Below, piece after piece: positions 14,328-23,973 of a DNA stretch of 64,000 bases (the first letter of the stretch is position 1; each line of letters opens with the position of its first letter). The notes beneath the pieces were generated by a model, which worked only from the letters and a program-made list of their open reading frames with translations, was not told the origin of the DNA and did not search any database. The translations under genes and the position numbers were made by a program. The stretch spans positions 1 through 64,000 of the forward strand of contig CAZCSO010000001.1 in the NCBI GenBank assembly GCA_964501315.1, in the 5' to 3' direction. This stretch comes from UBA5603 sp964501315 (GTDB lineage: Bacteria > Bacillota_I > Bacilli_A > Izemoplasmatales > Hujiaoplasmataceae).

Positions 14328-16988
14328 TTAATAACTATCGCTGAGCAAGTCATCGATGTCTTCCGATTCTTCTGATTCTTCCTCAGATTCATCTTCCGTT
14401 TGAACCAAATCACGTTCTAAGAAATTATGGTACTGTTCCTTGAATTCCTCAGTTTCTTCTATGGGAGCCTTGGGTTCGGTAAGGGTTGTTTCAGTGACAT
14501 TGATGACAGTTTCGTCGTTTTCATCGATGGAATCATCAATCTCAGCCTTCGGAACAATCGCAATCGTCGCAACTGAGTGATTATCTAACAAATGAATGAT
14601 GCGGACGCCTTGAGTTGACCGTTTTGTTTTAGCGATTTGATCAATCGGTACCCGAATAATCATTCCTTTATCGGTCACAACCAATAAATCTTCTTCTGAG
14701 CTGACGCTCACTAATTTCTTCAAATTACCATTCTTTTCGGTAACGTTGATGGTTTTGACGCCTTTGCCACCACGACCTTGAAGACGATATTCGTCAACTT
14801 CGGTCCGTTTGCCATACCCGTTTTCTGTGATCGCCAAGATTTCACTTTGTTCATCTGTGACAACCGTAACGCCGATGACGGATTCATTGTCGCTCAGGTC
14901 AATACCTTTGACGCCAGCGGCATTTCGTCCCATATAACGGACGTCATCTTCACGGAAACGGATTGCTTTACCATTGGAAGCACCAATAATGATTTCACGT
15001 TCGCCATCCGTTAAACGAACACTGTGGAGTGAATCGTTATCACGTAGCGACACTGCACGAATTCCGTTGGTGCGAATATTTTGGAAATCGGATACTTTCG
15101 TCCGTTTGACAATTCCTTTAGCAGTGGTGAAGAATAAGTAACCTTCGTCAAAATTCTTAACGCTCATAACCGATGCTAATTCTTCGCCTTCTTGAAGATT
15201 TAACAAATTAACAATCGGAAGTCCTTTTGAATTACGACCGTAGTTCGGTACTTTATACCCCTTCATCTTATAAACGCGGCCTAAAGACGTGAAGAATAAT
15301 AAGTAATCGTGCGTAGAGGTCGAAATAATCGAATCGACGACGTCATCTTCATTCATTTTGATACCTGTTTTACCTTTTCCGCCACGATTTTGCGAACGGT
15401 ATACATCAATGTTCATGCGTTTGACATACCCATTGGTGGTGACGGCGATGATGACGTCTTCAACCGGGATTAAGTCCTCATCGTCGATGTCGTAATCACC
15501 GTAAACATCAATGTCCGTACGTCTTGAATCACCAAATCGTGTTTTAATATCCAACGCTTCATCAATCAAGATTTGATTTTGAAGATCGCTATTGGCGATA
15601 ATTTGTTGATAGAATGCGATGGCTTTTTCGATTTCAGCCAATTCATCGTGAATTTTGTGTTGTTCCAAACCGGATAGGCGACGTAATTGCATCGCTAAGA
15701 TGGCCTTGGCTTGAACGTCCGATAACGCGAATTTTTCCATTAAGATGGCTTCGGTGTTGTCATAACTTTCACGAATTGTTTTGACCACTTCATCGATATG
15801 ATCGAGTGCAATGATAAACCCTTGTAACAAATGTTGTCGTTGAAGCGCTTTTTCCAAATCGAAATTGGTTTTACGAATCAACACTTCTTTTTGATGATTG
15901 AAATAATGCATCAATATTGATTTTAGCGGTAATATTTCTGGCTTGTCATCCACTAACGCAATCATGTTAATGCTGAAGGTCGTTTGTAGTTGCGAGTTTT
16001 TATACAAATTGTTCAAAAACACTTCTGGATTAACATCTTTTCGTAACTCCATGACAATACGCATGCCGTTACGATTGGATTCGTCGCGCAGATCGGTAAT
16101 ACCGTCAATTTTTTTGTCTTTTGCCAATTCCGCAATACGTTCAATCAACGTTGTTTTGTTAACTTGATAAGGAATTTCTTTGATGATAATCATTTTTTTG
16201 CCATTTGCCATTTCGTGTGTTTCTGATTTGGCTTTGACACGGATGATACCACGGCCTGTTTCATAACTTTCACGAACTCCACCGAGACCTAAAACGATAC
16301 CACCGGTTGGAAAATCAGGGCCTTTAATAAATTGCATTAATTCTTCAGTCGTAATCTCGTGGTTGTGAATATACGCTATGTATCCATCAATGACTTCAGA
16401 AAGGTTATGAGGTGGAATGTTCGTAGCCATTCCGACCGCAATACCCGTCGCCCCATTCACAAGGATATTTGGAAATTTTGATGGCAATACTTTGGGTTCT
16501 CTTTCGGTTCCATCGTAGTTGTCGATAAAATCAACGGTGTTTTTCCGTAAATCTTTTAACATTTCTACGGTAATTTTATCCATTTTCGCTTCGGTGTAAC
16601 GCATCGCTGCAGCACCGTCACCATCAACGCTACCAAAGTTACCGTGTCCGTTGACAAGCGGATAACGATACGAGAAATCTTGAGCCATGCGAACCATCGA
16701 ATCATAAATGGCGCTATCCCCATGAGGATGATATTTACCCATGACATCCCCAACGATTCTCGCTGATTTTTTATAAGCTTTATCGGGGTATACCCCTAAT
16801 TCATCCATACCGAATAAAATACGTCGATGAACCGGTTTTAATCCGTCGCGAACGTCGGGAAGAGCTCTGGCGACGATAACGCTCATTGCATAACTTAAAA
16901 ATGAGGTTTTCATCTCGTTGGACAAATTAACTTCAACTACTTTATGCCCAACAAGTGGGGCCAATGTTTCTTTATTTAGATCATCCAT
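14328..16988 (-). CDS. gyrA: DNA gyrase subunit A
   Basis: Breakage-rejoining subunit of gyrase. The winged-helix domain holds the catalytic Tyr in AAMRYTEAKM. The quinolone region HPHGDSAIYDSMVRMAQ keeps the Ser and Asp of the sensitive form. The C-terminal half has beta-pinwheel repeats and a GyrA-box-like RGGKGKTG (near QNRGGKGKTGIK) plus a second RGGKGVK. The last 60 residues are strongly acidic (runs of E, D and S), a feature seen in some gyrases that modulates DNA wrapping. Eleven bases after gyrB with GGGGGT as ribosome binding site. Confidence 0.97.
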   Translation of the reverse strand: MDDLNKETLAPLVGHKVVEVNLSNEMKTSFLSYAMSVIVARALPDVRDGLKPVHRRILFGMDELGVYPDKAYKKSARIVGDVMGKYHPHGDSAIYDSMVRMAQDFSYRYPLVNGHGNFGSVDGDGAAAMRYTEAKMDKITVEMLKDLRKNTVDFIDNYDGTEREPKVLPSKFPNILVNGATGIAVGMATNIPPHNLSEVIDGYIAYIHNHEITTEELMQFIKGPDFPTGGIVLGLGGVRESYETGRGIIRVKAKSETHEMANGKKMIIIKEIPYQVNKTTLIERIAELAKDKKIDGITDLRDESNRNGMRIVMELRKDVNPEVFLNNLYKNSQLQTTFSINMIALVDDKPEILPLKSILMHYFNHQKEVLIRKTNFDLEKALQRQHLLQGFIIALDHIDEVVKTIRESYDNTEAILMEKFALSDVQAKAILAMQLRRLSGLEQHKIHDELAEIEKAIAFYQQIIANSDLQNQILIDEALDIKTRFGDSRRTDIDVYGDYDIDDEDLIPVEDVIIAVTTNGYVKRMNIDVYRSQNRGGKGKTGIKMNEDDVVDSIISTSTHDYLLFFTSLGRVYKMKGYKVPNYGRNSKGLPIVNLLNLQEGEELASVMSVKNFDEGYLFFTTAKGIVKRTKVSDFQNIRTNGIRAVSLRDNDSLHSVRLTDGEREIIIGASNGKAIRFREDDVRYMGRNAAGVKGIDLSDNESVIGVTVVTDEQSEILAITENGYGKRTEVDEYRLQGRGGKGVKTINVTEKNGNLKKLVSVSSEEDLLVVTDKGMIIRVPIDQIAKTKRSTQGVRIIHLLDNHSVATIAIVPKAEIDDSIDENDETVINVTETTLTEPKAPIEETEEFKEQYHNFLERDLVQTEDESEEESEESEDIDDLLSDSY

Positions 16989-16998
16989 GTTTTACCCC

Positions 16999-18915
16999 CT
17001 AAACATCCAAATCGCGTACATATTCCGCGTTATTTTGAATGAATTCACGACGTACTTCGACATCGTCTCCCATGAGCATTGAGAACACTCGATCCGCTTC
17101 CATCGCATCATCGACACTTACTTGTAAAAGTGTTCTGGTGGATGGATCCATTGTGGTGTCCCACAATTGTTCGGGATTCATTTCACCAAGCCCTTTATAC
17201 CGTTGAATGGATGGTTTCCCACCGAGCTTTGCTAAAATGGTTTCTAATTCTTTTTCTTCGTATGCGTACTCAATTGTTTTACCTAATTGAACTTTAAACA
17301 AAGGTGGTTGAGCAATGTACACATAACCGCTTTCAATCAATTGTTTCATATAACGGAAGAAGAACGTTAACAATAAAGTTCGGATATGAGCGCCGTCAAC
17401 GTCAGCATCGGTCATGATGACGATTTTGTGGTAACGAGCAGAACCGATTGTGAATTCATCGCCGATGCCAGTACCAAACGCTTGAATCATTGATAAAATT
17501 TCTTTATTGGCCAATGCTTTGTCCAAACGTGCTTTTTCAACGTTTAAGACTTTACCACGTAGCGGAAGAATCGCTTGGAATTCCGAATCACGACCTTGTT
17601 TTGCAGAACCACCAGCGGAATCTCCTTCGACGATGTATATTTCTGATTTTGTCGCATCTTTTGAACGACAATCCGCTAATTTGGACGCAAACCCTAAGGA
17701 GTCTAGCGGTGATTTACGGCGTGTTGCTTCACGCGCTTTTTTAGCAGCGATTCGAGCACGTTGGGCCATGATTGCTTTTTCGATGATGTTACGAGCGGCA
17801 GCTGGGTTTTCCATTAAGAAACGTTCCAAACCTTCGCCCATGATGTTACTAACAACGCGACGAACATCGGTGGATCCTAATTTGGCTTTCGTTTGTCCTT
17901 CAAATTGTGGGTCAGGATGTTTGATGGAGACAATTGCAATCAAACCTTCACGCGTATCTTCGCCGAGCAACGATTCGTCTTTTTTAAAGATGCCACTATT
18001 TTTCCCGTAGTTATTTAACACACGGGTTAATGTCATCTTAAATCCTTCTTCATGGGTTCCCCCTTCAGGATTGGTAATGTTGTTCGTAAACGGATAGATA
18101 TTAGCTGCGTATCCAGTGTTGTATTGCATGGCGATTTCAACGGTGATGTTTTCTTCTTCACCTTCGAAATAAGCTACAGTGGGATGAGCCAACTCTTTTC
18201 CTGTATTCAAAAATTCGACGTATTCACGAACGCCACCTTCGTAACAATAACTCTTAAACTCGACGTTTCCTGTGATTCGAGAGTCTTTAATAGAAAAGCG
18301 AATTCCCTTGTTTAAAAACGCCAGTTGTTGAATTCGGTTCCGTAAGGTTTCGTATTCAAAAACTTGAGATTCTACAAATATTAGAGGATCCGGTAAAAAC
18401 GTGACGATTGTTCCGGTTTTATCCGTATCGCCCGTACAGGTTAATTCTTTTTTGACAAATCCGTGTTCAAATCCAATTTCATAGATTTTTCCGTCTTTAT
18501 GAATTTCAACATTCAAGTATTCGCTCAATGCATTGACGACCGAAGCACCGACACCATGAAGTCCACCTGAAACTTTATACGACTGATGGTCGAATTTACC
18601 CCCGGCATGCAAAACCGTATAAACCGTTTCAACGGTTGGACGTTTCGATTTTGGGTGAATATCAACGGGAATTCCACGTCCGTTGTCATCGACACGAATG
18701 ATGTTTCCAGGTAAAATCTCGACGTTAATCTCGTTCGCAAACCCAGCCAAAGCTTCGTCTACGGAATTATCAACGATTTCCCATACCAAATGATGCAATC
18801 CGCGTGGTCCGGTTGTCCCAATGTACATCCCCGGACGCTTTTTTACCGCTTCCAACCCTTCAAGAATTTGAATGTTGTTTGCATCATACTTTCCGTTCAT
18901 AACTTTATTGTCCAT
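16999..18915 (-). CDS. gyrB: DNA gyrase subunit B
   Basis: ATPase subunit of gyrase, with GHKL motifs (EIVDNSVDEA, DNGRGIP, GGLHGVGASVVNAL), transducer, and toprim domain (YIVEGDSAGGSAKQGRD, DADVDGAHIRTLLLTF, QRYKGLGEM). The open frame reaches 19068, but the ATG at 18915 has AAGGAGGAT upstream and matches gyrB N-termini (EGLEAVKKRPGMYIG), giving 638 residues. Its start overlaps the end of recF by 11 bases. Confidence 0.97.
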   Translation of the reverse strand: MDNKVMNGKYDANNIQILEGLEAVKKRPGMYIGTTGPRGLHHLVWEIVDNSVDEALAGFANEINVEILPGNIIRVDDNGRGIPVDIHPKSKRPTVETVYTVLHAGGKFDHQSYKVSGGLHGVGASVVNALSEYLNVEIHKDGKIYEIGFEHGFVKKELTCTGDTDKTGTIVTFLPDPLIFVESQVFEYETLRNRIQQLAFLNKGIRFSIKDSRITGNVEFKSYCYEGGVREYVEFLNTGKELAHPTVAYFEGEEENITVEIAMQYNTGYAANIYPFTNNITNPEGGTHEEGFKMTLTRVLNNYGKNSGIFKKDESLLGEDTREGLIAIVSIKHPDPQFEGQTKAKLGSTDVRRVVSNIMGEGLERFLMENPAAARNIIEKAIMAQRARIAAKKAREATRRKSPLDSLGFASKLADCRSKDATKSEIYIVEGDSAGGSAKQGRDSEFQAILPLRGKVLNVEKARLDKALANKEILSMIQAFGTGIGDEFTIGSARYHKIVIMTDADVDGAHIRTLLLTFFFRYMKQLIESGYVYIAQPPLFKVQLGKTIEYAYEEKELETILAKLGGKPSIQRYKGLGEMNPEQLWDTTMDPSTRTLLQVSVDDAMEADRVFSMLMGDDVEVRREFIQNNAEYVRDLDV

Positions 18916-20002
18916 GGTGCATATCCTCCTTGATATATCCTTTAACAACTCGAAAGAGTTTCGATTGTTGTAAAATGTCGTTTTCAATTCCAGGTAATCC
19001 TGTTGCCGTAATGATGGTTTGTCCGCCTTTGTTGAGTATGAAACGTAATAATCGATTCTGTTTTTCACTATCTAATTCACTGAGCACATCATCTAACAAA
19101 AAGATTGGTTTATCGTTTTTCTGTTTTGAGATGTAATCAATTAAAGCTAAATTAACAGCCAATACCATCAACCGTTGCTCCCCTTGAGAGGCTACCCCTT
19201 TGGCAGAATGATCTGAGATAAAAAAATCATAATCATCGCGATGAGGACCGTACGTTGTCATCCCTTGATAAATATCGGATTTATAACGCATTTTAAGCGA
19301 TTGGAAGACGCTTTCTTGAATCGAGGGTAAATAGACTATCGATAACGAATCTTTCTTTGTTGCCAAAAATTGATAGTTTTCCGTAGCGGTTTTTCCAATT
19401 GACTCAATAAACAGTTTCCGCGTTTGTATAATCTTTTCTGCCACACCGGCCAGTTGTTCTGTTAAGACATCCAACAGACGTTCGTCAAACGTTGTTTGTG
19501 ACTGGCTTTGTTTCAAAAATTCGTTTCGTTGTTTCAAAATGTATTTGTAATCAGAAAGATCTTTTAAATACTGTTTATCAATTTGTCCCAGAATGATATC
19601 AAAAAAATAACGGCGACCATTGGGAGAGCCCTTCACAAGATTTAAATCTTCTGGGGCAAACAATACAATATTTAGATTCCCAACATAATCGCTCAATCGT
19701 TTTATTTCTTGACCATTGACCAAAACTTTCTTTCCAACTTCAGATAAAACAATCTGCAATTCGGTTTTTCGGTCTTTGGTCATGACAAGTGCTTTAATTT
19801 TTGCAAATTCGGTTTGAAATCGAATAAGATCTTCATCATCGCTTCGGTATGATTTTGATAAACCTAAAACGTAGATGGATTCCAATAGATTGGTTTTCCC
19901 TTCGCCGTTAAGCCCAATCAAAAAATTCAACTGCGAACCGGGATTAAATATCTGCTTAGAATAATTACGAAAATCTTGAATAACTAATTGTTCAATCTTC
20001 AT
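18905..20002 (-). CDS. recF: RecF recombination mediator
   Basis: SMC-like ATPase that loads RecA at gaps. Walker A GLNGEGKTNLLESIYVL, signature KGVASQGEQRLMVLAV and Walker B IFLLDDVLSELD are intact; 365 residues is typical. It follows yaaA closely and overlaps gyrB. Confidence 0.97.
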   Translation of the reverse strand: MKIEQLVIQDFRNYSKQIFNPGSQLNFLIGLNGEGKTNLLESIYVLGLSKSYRSDDEDLIRFQTEFAKIKALVMTKDRKTELQIVLSEVGKKVLVNGQEIKRLSDYVGNLNIVLFAPEDLNLVKGSPNGRRYFFDIILGQIDKQYLKDLSDYKYILKQRNEFLKQSQSQTTFDERLLDVLTEQLAGVAEKIIQTRKLFIESIGKTATENYQFLATKKDSLSIVYLPSIQESVFQSLKMRYKSDIYQGMTTYGPHRDDYDFFISDHSAKGVASQGEQRLMVLAVNLALIDYISKQKNDKPIFLLDDVLSELDSEKQNRLLRFILNKGGQTIITATGLPGIENDILQQSKLFRVVKGYIKEDMHHGQ

Positions 20003-20005
20003 ACC

Positions 20006-20218
20006 TTATCGCTCTACTATATAAGGCTCAGAATCATTTATGACAACGGTATCGTTTGGGTATAATTTGCGACCACGACGTAGTTCAAGTTCGTTATTTA
20101 CTAAAATGTTATTTTCTGATAAAAAAAATTTTGTTTCTCCACCGCTTGATATAAAATCGGCAAATTTTAAAAACTGTCCAAGGGTAATATAGGGGGTTAC
20201 AATTTTTATCCGTTTCAT
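20006..20218 (-). CDS. yaaA: S4-domain RNA-binding protein YaaA
   Basis: Small S4-fold protein (70 residues from the chosen start) found between dnaN and recF in many Bacillota; it has a role in ribosome maturation. S4 features: LGQFLKFADFISSGGETK and the ILVNN..ELRRGRKLYPND loop. The frame extends to 20245, but GGAGGAA lies 8 bases before the ATG at 20218, which I use. First gene of yaaA-recF-gyrB-gyrA-serS; its usual partner dnaN lies 11 kb away on the other replichore. Confidence 0.92.
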   Translation of the reverse strand: MKRIKIVTPYITLGQFLKFADFISSGGETKFFLSENNILVNNELELRRGRKLYPNDTVVINDSEPYIVER

Positions 20219-20259
20219 TCCGATTCCTCCGGATTTCAAAAACAAATTTTATATATAAT

Positions 20260-20288
20260 ATTATATAATATTTATATATAATTTTCAA
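20260..20288 (-). promoter_or_regulatory. promoter of yaaA-recF-gyrBA-serS in a pure A/T tract
   Basis: TTGAAA (20288-20283), 17-base spacer, TATAAT (20265-20260) on the minus strand. Positions 20244-20285 are A/T only (42 bases) and rich in alternating TA steps, which should melt easily and may respond to supercoiling. Confidence 0.7.
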
Positions 20289-20352
20289 GGTTAATTTCGA
20301 GAAATCCGAAAGTATTCACATTCTATTTTTAGATTCAAATAATTAAGAAAAA

Positions 20353-20375
20353 AAGCCTCCGTAATTAAGAGGCTT
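20353..20375 (-). terminator. terminator of mfd
   Basis: Stem AAGCCTC/GAGGCTT followed by seven T on the minus strand, just past the mfd stop. Confidence 0.88.
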
Positions 20376-20383
20376 TATTGTTA

Positions 20384-23300
20384 TTAACTTCTTTTTTTAA
20401 CAATTAATTCAAGAAAATCACACATCGTATAAAGCCAATGTCGATCTAAATGAACGGTGTCGAGAATAATATTAATCTTGTTTTGTTTATAAGCAAATCG
20501 TAAGTATTTTGAAACCGTCATTCCGGTTGTGAACAACATATCACCGGCTAGTTTATTCGTACCTTCCTCGCTGACAATTAACGAGATATTCGTTTTGGAT
20601 TCCACGATTTTCTCAACGTCAATTTTCGTAGCTAGGTGTTCAAATAACTTCTCATACATATAAATTTCAAGATTAGGATGATAACTGCCAAATCGATCTA
20701 AAAATTCATCGAGTAACGTGCGAATATCGTTTGTAGAATGAATTTTTGAAATTTTAGTATGCATCTCCAGTTTAACAAAATCATCTTCAATGTACGCTTC
20801 ATCAATGTATTTTGAAACCGTTGCGCGAACCTTAACCATCGGTTCATATTCTGGTTCAATTCCTTGTTGTCGTCTAATCTCTTCTTGCAAAATACGCATG
20901 TATAAATCCATACCGACAGAATCAATAAACCCAGACTGCTCAGCACCCAATACATCTCCAGCACCACGAATAGACAAGTCCCTAACAGCGATTTTAAAAC
21001 CGCTTCCCAACTCTGTAAATTCCTTAATGACTCGCAAACGTTTTTCTGATTCCTCTGTAAGCACTTTATTTTTTGCGTACATCAAGTAAGCATAGGCGAT
21101 TCGGTTTGATCTCCCAACACGGCCTCTGATTTGATAGAGCTGAGACAACCCTAACCGATCGGCGTCGTGAATAATCAGTGTATTTGCGTTGGGTATGTCA
21201 ATCCCGGTTTCTATGATGGTTGTCGAAATCAATACATCAATATCTTGGTCAATAAAACGAGAAACAACATTTTCTAAGTGTGTTTTGTTCATTTGCCCAT
21301 GAGCTATATCAATTCGTGCAGACGGTATTAATTTTTGTATTTTTGTGGCAATTAAATCTATATCATCAACACGATTGTAAATATAGAATATTTGCCCACT
21401 TCTGGCGAGTTCCCGTTCAATTGCATCTTTAATAATTGTGTCGTTTCTCTCCAAAACATACGTTTGAATGGGGTACCTATTTTCAGGTGCGGTTTCTAAT
21501 AGCGACATGTGTTTCACACCCATAATAGCCATTTGTAAGGTTCTAGGAATAGGGGTTGCAGATAAGGATAAGACATCGATATTGACTTTCATTTCTTTAA
21601 TTTTTTCTTTGTGTTCGACCCCGAATCGTTGCTCCTCATCAATAACCAAAAGTCCTAAATCCTTGAATTCAATGTCGTTGCTCAAAATTCGGTGAGTGCC
21701 GATCAACACGTCAATTCGTCCCTCTTTGACATCCTTTATTATTTGTGTTTGTTCCTTTTTTGAAACGAATCGATTCAACAATTTAACATTAATACCATAC
21801 TTATCCATTCGATTGAAAAATGTATAAAAATGTTGTCGTGATAATACGGTTGTCGGTGCCAAATAAGCAACTTGCTTATTGCTTAAGACGGCTTTAAATG
21901 CCGCTCTTAACGCCACCTCGGTTTTCCCGAATCCAACATCACCACACAACAATCGATCCATCGGTTGGATACTTTCCATGTCTTTTTTTACGTCGTCAAT
22001 CGCTTTGAGTTGGTCCGGTGTCTCCTCGTACTCAAAATCAGCTTCAAAATCCGTTTGAAGCGAATTGTCTTGAATGAACGCATACCCTTCACTCTTCTCG
22101 CGTAGCGCATATAAATTGATTAGTTTCTCGGCAATATCCTTAACCTTCGTTCTGACACGTTGTTTCGTCTTTGCCCATTCTGTACTTCCGAGTTTATTCA
22201 GCCTCGGCGCAAATCCCTCACTACCGGCATACTTTTGAATTTGTGATACTGCATCGACGGGAATGTATAATTTATCTCCATCGCGATATGCAATATGAAT
22301 ATAATCGTTTTTTGTTTGTCCAAGTTCCATGGTTGTAATTTCTAAGAATTGACCGATTCCATAATCGTTATGAACGATAAAATCCCCTGGTTTTAATTCA
22401 TTGACCGATAGAACCCGTTTTGTGTTTTGATAAACAGAAACGTAACGACTCTTTTTTGAAGTGATAGGTTTTTTCTGTAGAGACCGATCCGTAAGAACCA
22501 AAAGTGATGGCTCTTCGAGCTCTAAATCGAAATATCCATCCGTCGAAACAATCGAGATACTATAATCGATGATGTCATCGTTTTCTGTAATAATACGTGA
22601 TTGGATCCCTTGTTCATCCAGCCATTCATGAATATGATCTCTCGTTTTGTAAGAGGTTGTAGCGATGATAATGGTTTTGTTTAGTTGATATCGTTTTAAA
22701 TCGCGAATCAATTGTTGCTCATTGCCATCGTATTTTGTTGGTTCTTTGCTAAATAACTTCCAATAATTTTGAAATTCATAGCGATAGTCGTGCGACAAAA
22801 AATCCATACAAATGGGATGGTTTCGAATAACATATTGAAAATCATAATAGAGTTCAAAATCCATTTTCGGATAGTCATCGACGGTTGAGTACCAATCGCT
22901 GACTTCTTGCGTGATTAAATCATAGTGATCCAAAGCCCGGTGATAATCGTAAACCATCACGATTGGATTTTGAGCATAGTCCAAAAGTGTCGATCGTTCA
23001 TCAAACATCATGGGAATGTAACGTGTCAAGCGGTCTAGTTCCGTATGGTTCATCAACGATTCTTGATCCGATGCTATTTTTTCGAGTGATAGATGCGAAA
23101 AAGCAATCTGATTACGCTTCAATTCAATCTTACTTACAAGGTTATTCAAATCGTCTTCATTATAAAAGAATTCATACATTGGCAATACATGAACCTGGTC
23201 GATGGATTGTAAAGAGCGTTGCGTTTCAACATCAAACACTTTGATTTTATCGAGCGTATCGCCAAAAAAATCAAGACGATACGGTTTTTCTTCGTTAAGC

Positions 23301-23851
23301 GGATAAATATCGATGATTCCTCCACGATGTGAAAAATCACCGGGTTTTTCAACGGTGTATTCGCGCTTATATCCATAGTGAATCAAGGATTGAATGAAAG
23401 ATTTCATATCGTAATCGTGGTTGATCTTCAATGTCATTAGTGCGTCTTTCCATTTTTGTAATGGAATCTGCGGTTTGATTGCACCACTTACGTGTGTGAC
23501 GACAATTCGTTTCTCGTTGTTAAGCAGATGATGAATTGTGTTAATACGCTCCATTTTGAACTCGTGAGAGCTAACCAACAATTCTGTCGTAATAAATTCA
23601 TCTTGAGGAAAAAACGAAAGAAGTTGAGGGTCCATGACATTCGATAAGTGATCATAGATCAATTGTGCTTTATAAAGATTCGGTGTAATCACAAAAACCG
23701 ATTGATCGGATGAAAAAAAGGCATCAAGAATTAACAACACCATCGATTCATCGCTCAATTCGTTAATAAGAACGGATTGATTCGTGTTTAAACTTTTAAG
23801 AAAAGACTTAAAAACCGGTTTTTGATTTACATAATTTAGTAATTGATGCAT
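20384..23851 (-). CDS. mfd: transcription-repair coupling factor
   Basis: DNA translocase that removes stalled RNA polymerase and recruits UvrA. N-terminal UvrB-like region, RNA-polymerase interaction domain (LKPGDFIVHNDYGIGQFLEI), helicase motifs with Walker A LCGDVGFGKTEVALRAAF, DEEQRFG and SATPIPRT, and a C-terminal TRCF domain. A TTG at 23869 is in frame, but the ATG at 23851 has AGGTGAT just upstream; I use it (1155 residues). In Bacillus mfd follows pth; here an amylase and an SDR gene sit between them. Confidence 0.96.
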   Translation of the reverse strand: MHQLLNYVNQKPVFKSFLKSLNTNQSVLINELSDESMVLLILDAFFSSDQSVFVITPNLYKAQLIYDHLSNVMDPQLLSFFPQDEFITTELLVSSHEFKMERINTIHHLLNNEKRIVVTHVSGAIKPQIPLQKWKDALMTLKINHDYDMKSFIQSLIHYGYKREYTVEKPGDFSHRGGIIDIYPLNEEKPYRLDFFGDTLDKIKVFDVETQRSLQSIDQVHVLPMYEFFYNEDDLNNLVSKIELKRNQIAFSHLSLEKIASDQESLMNHTELDRLTRYIPMMFDERSTLLDYAQNPIVMVYDYHRALDHYDLITQEVSDWYSTVDDYPKMDFELYYDFQYVIRNHPICMDFLSHDYRYEFQNYWKLFSKEPTKYDGNEQQLIRDLKRYQLNKTIIIATTSYKTRDHIHEWLDEQGIQSRIITENDDIIDYSISIVSTDGYFDLELEEPSLLVLTDRSLQKKPITSKKSRYVSVYQNTKRVLSVNELKPGDFIVHNDYGIGQFLEITTMELGQTKNDYIHIAYRDGDKLYIPVDAVSQIQKYAGSEGFAPRLNKLGSTEWAKTKQRVRTKVKDIAEKLINLYALREKSEGYAFIQDNSLQTDFEADFEYEETPDQLKAIDDVKKDMESIQPMDRLLCGDVGFGKTEVALRAAFKAVLSNKQVAYLAPTTVLSRQHFYTFFNRMDKYGINVKLLNRFVSKKEQTQIIKDVKEGRIDVLIGTHRILSNDIEFKDLGLLVIDEEQRFGVEHKEKIKEMKVNIDVLSLSATPIPRTLQMAIMGVKHMSLLETAPENRYPIQTYVLERNDTIIKDAIERELARSGQIFYIYNRVDDIDLIATKIQKLIPSARIDIAHGQMNKTHLENVVSRFIDQDIDVLISTTIIETGIDIPNANTLIIHDADRLGLSQLYQIRGRVGRSNRIAYAYLMYAKNKVLTEESEKRLRVIKEFTELGSGFKIAVRDLSIRGAGDVLGAEQSGFIDSVGMDLYMRILQEEIRRQQGIEPEYEPMVKVRATVSKYIDEAYIEDDFVKLEMHTKISKIHSTNDIRTLLDEFLDRFGSYHPNLEIYMYEKLFEHLATKIDVEKIVESKTNISLIVSEEGTNKLAGDMLFTTGMTVSKYLRFAYKQNKINIILDTVHLDRHWLYTMCDFLELIVKKRS

Positions 23852-23882
23852 GCGTATCACCTCATCCAATGAACGTCGTTTT

Positions 23883-23931
23883 GGCGAGTTTATTCAACTC
23901 GCCGGGGTATATTTAGTTCGTTATTAGTATA
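23883..23931 (-). promoter_or_regulatory. mfd promoter and leader hairpin
   Basis: An extended -10 TGATATACT (TATACT at 23931-23926) on the minus strand precedes a perfect eight-base-pair hairpin GGCGAGTT/AACTCGCC (23883-23903) in the leader. No T run follows, so it is not a terminator; it may stabilise the mRNA or bind a factor. Confidence 0.45.
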
Positions 23932-23973
23932 TCACAAAATCAGGTTATGAGAACGTTAATCGATTTGAAATAG

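Noticed and set aside
17507..18010. 167-codon plus-strand frame
   Set aside because: Antisense to the conserved gyrB core, no ribosome binding site or family match.
18916..19068. 51-residue N-terminal extension of GyrB
   Set aside because: It lies inside recF, and a clear AAGGAGG precedes the internal ATG.
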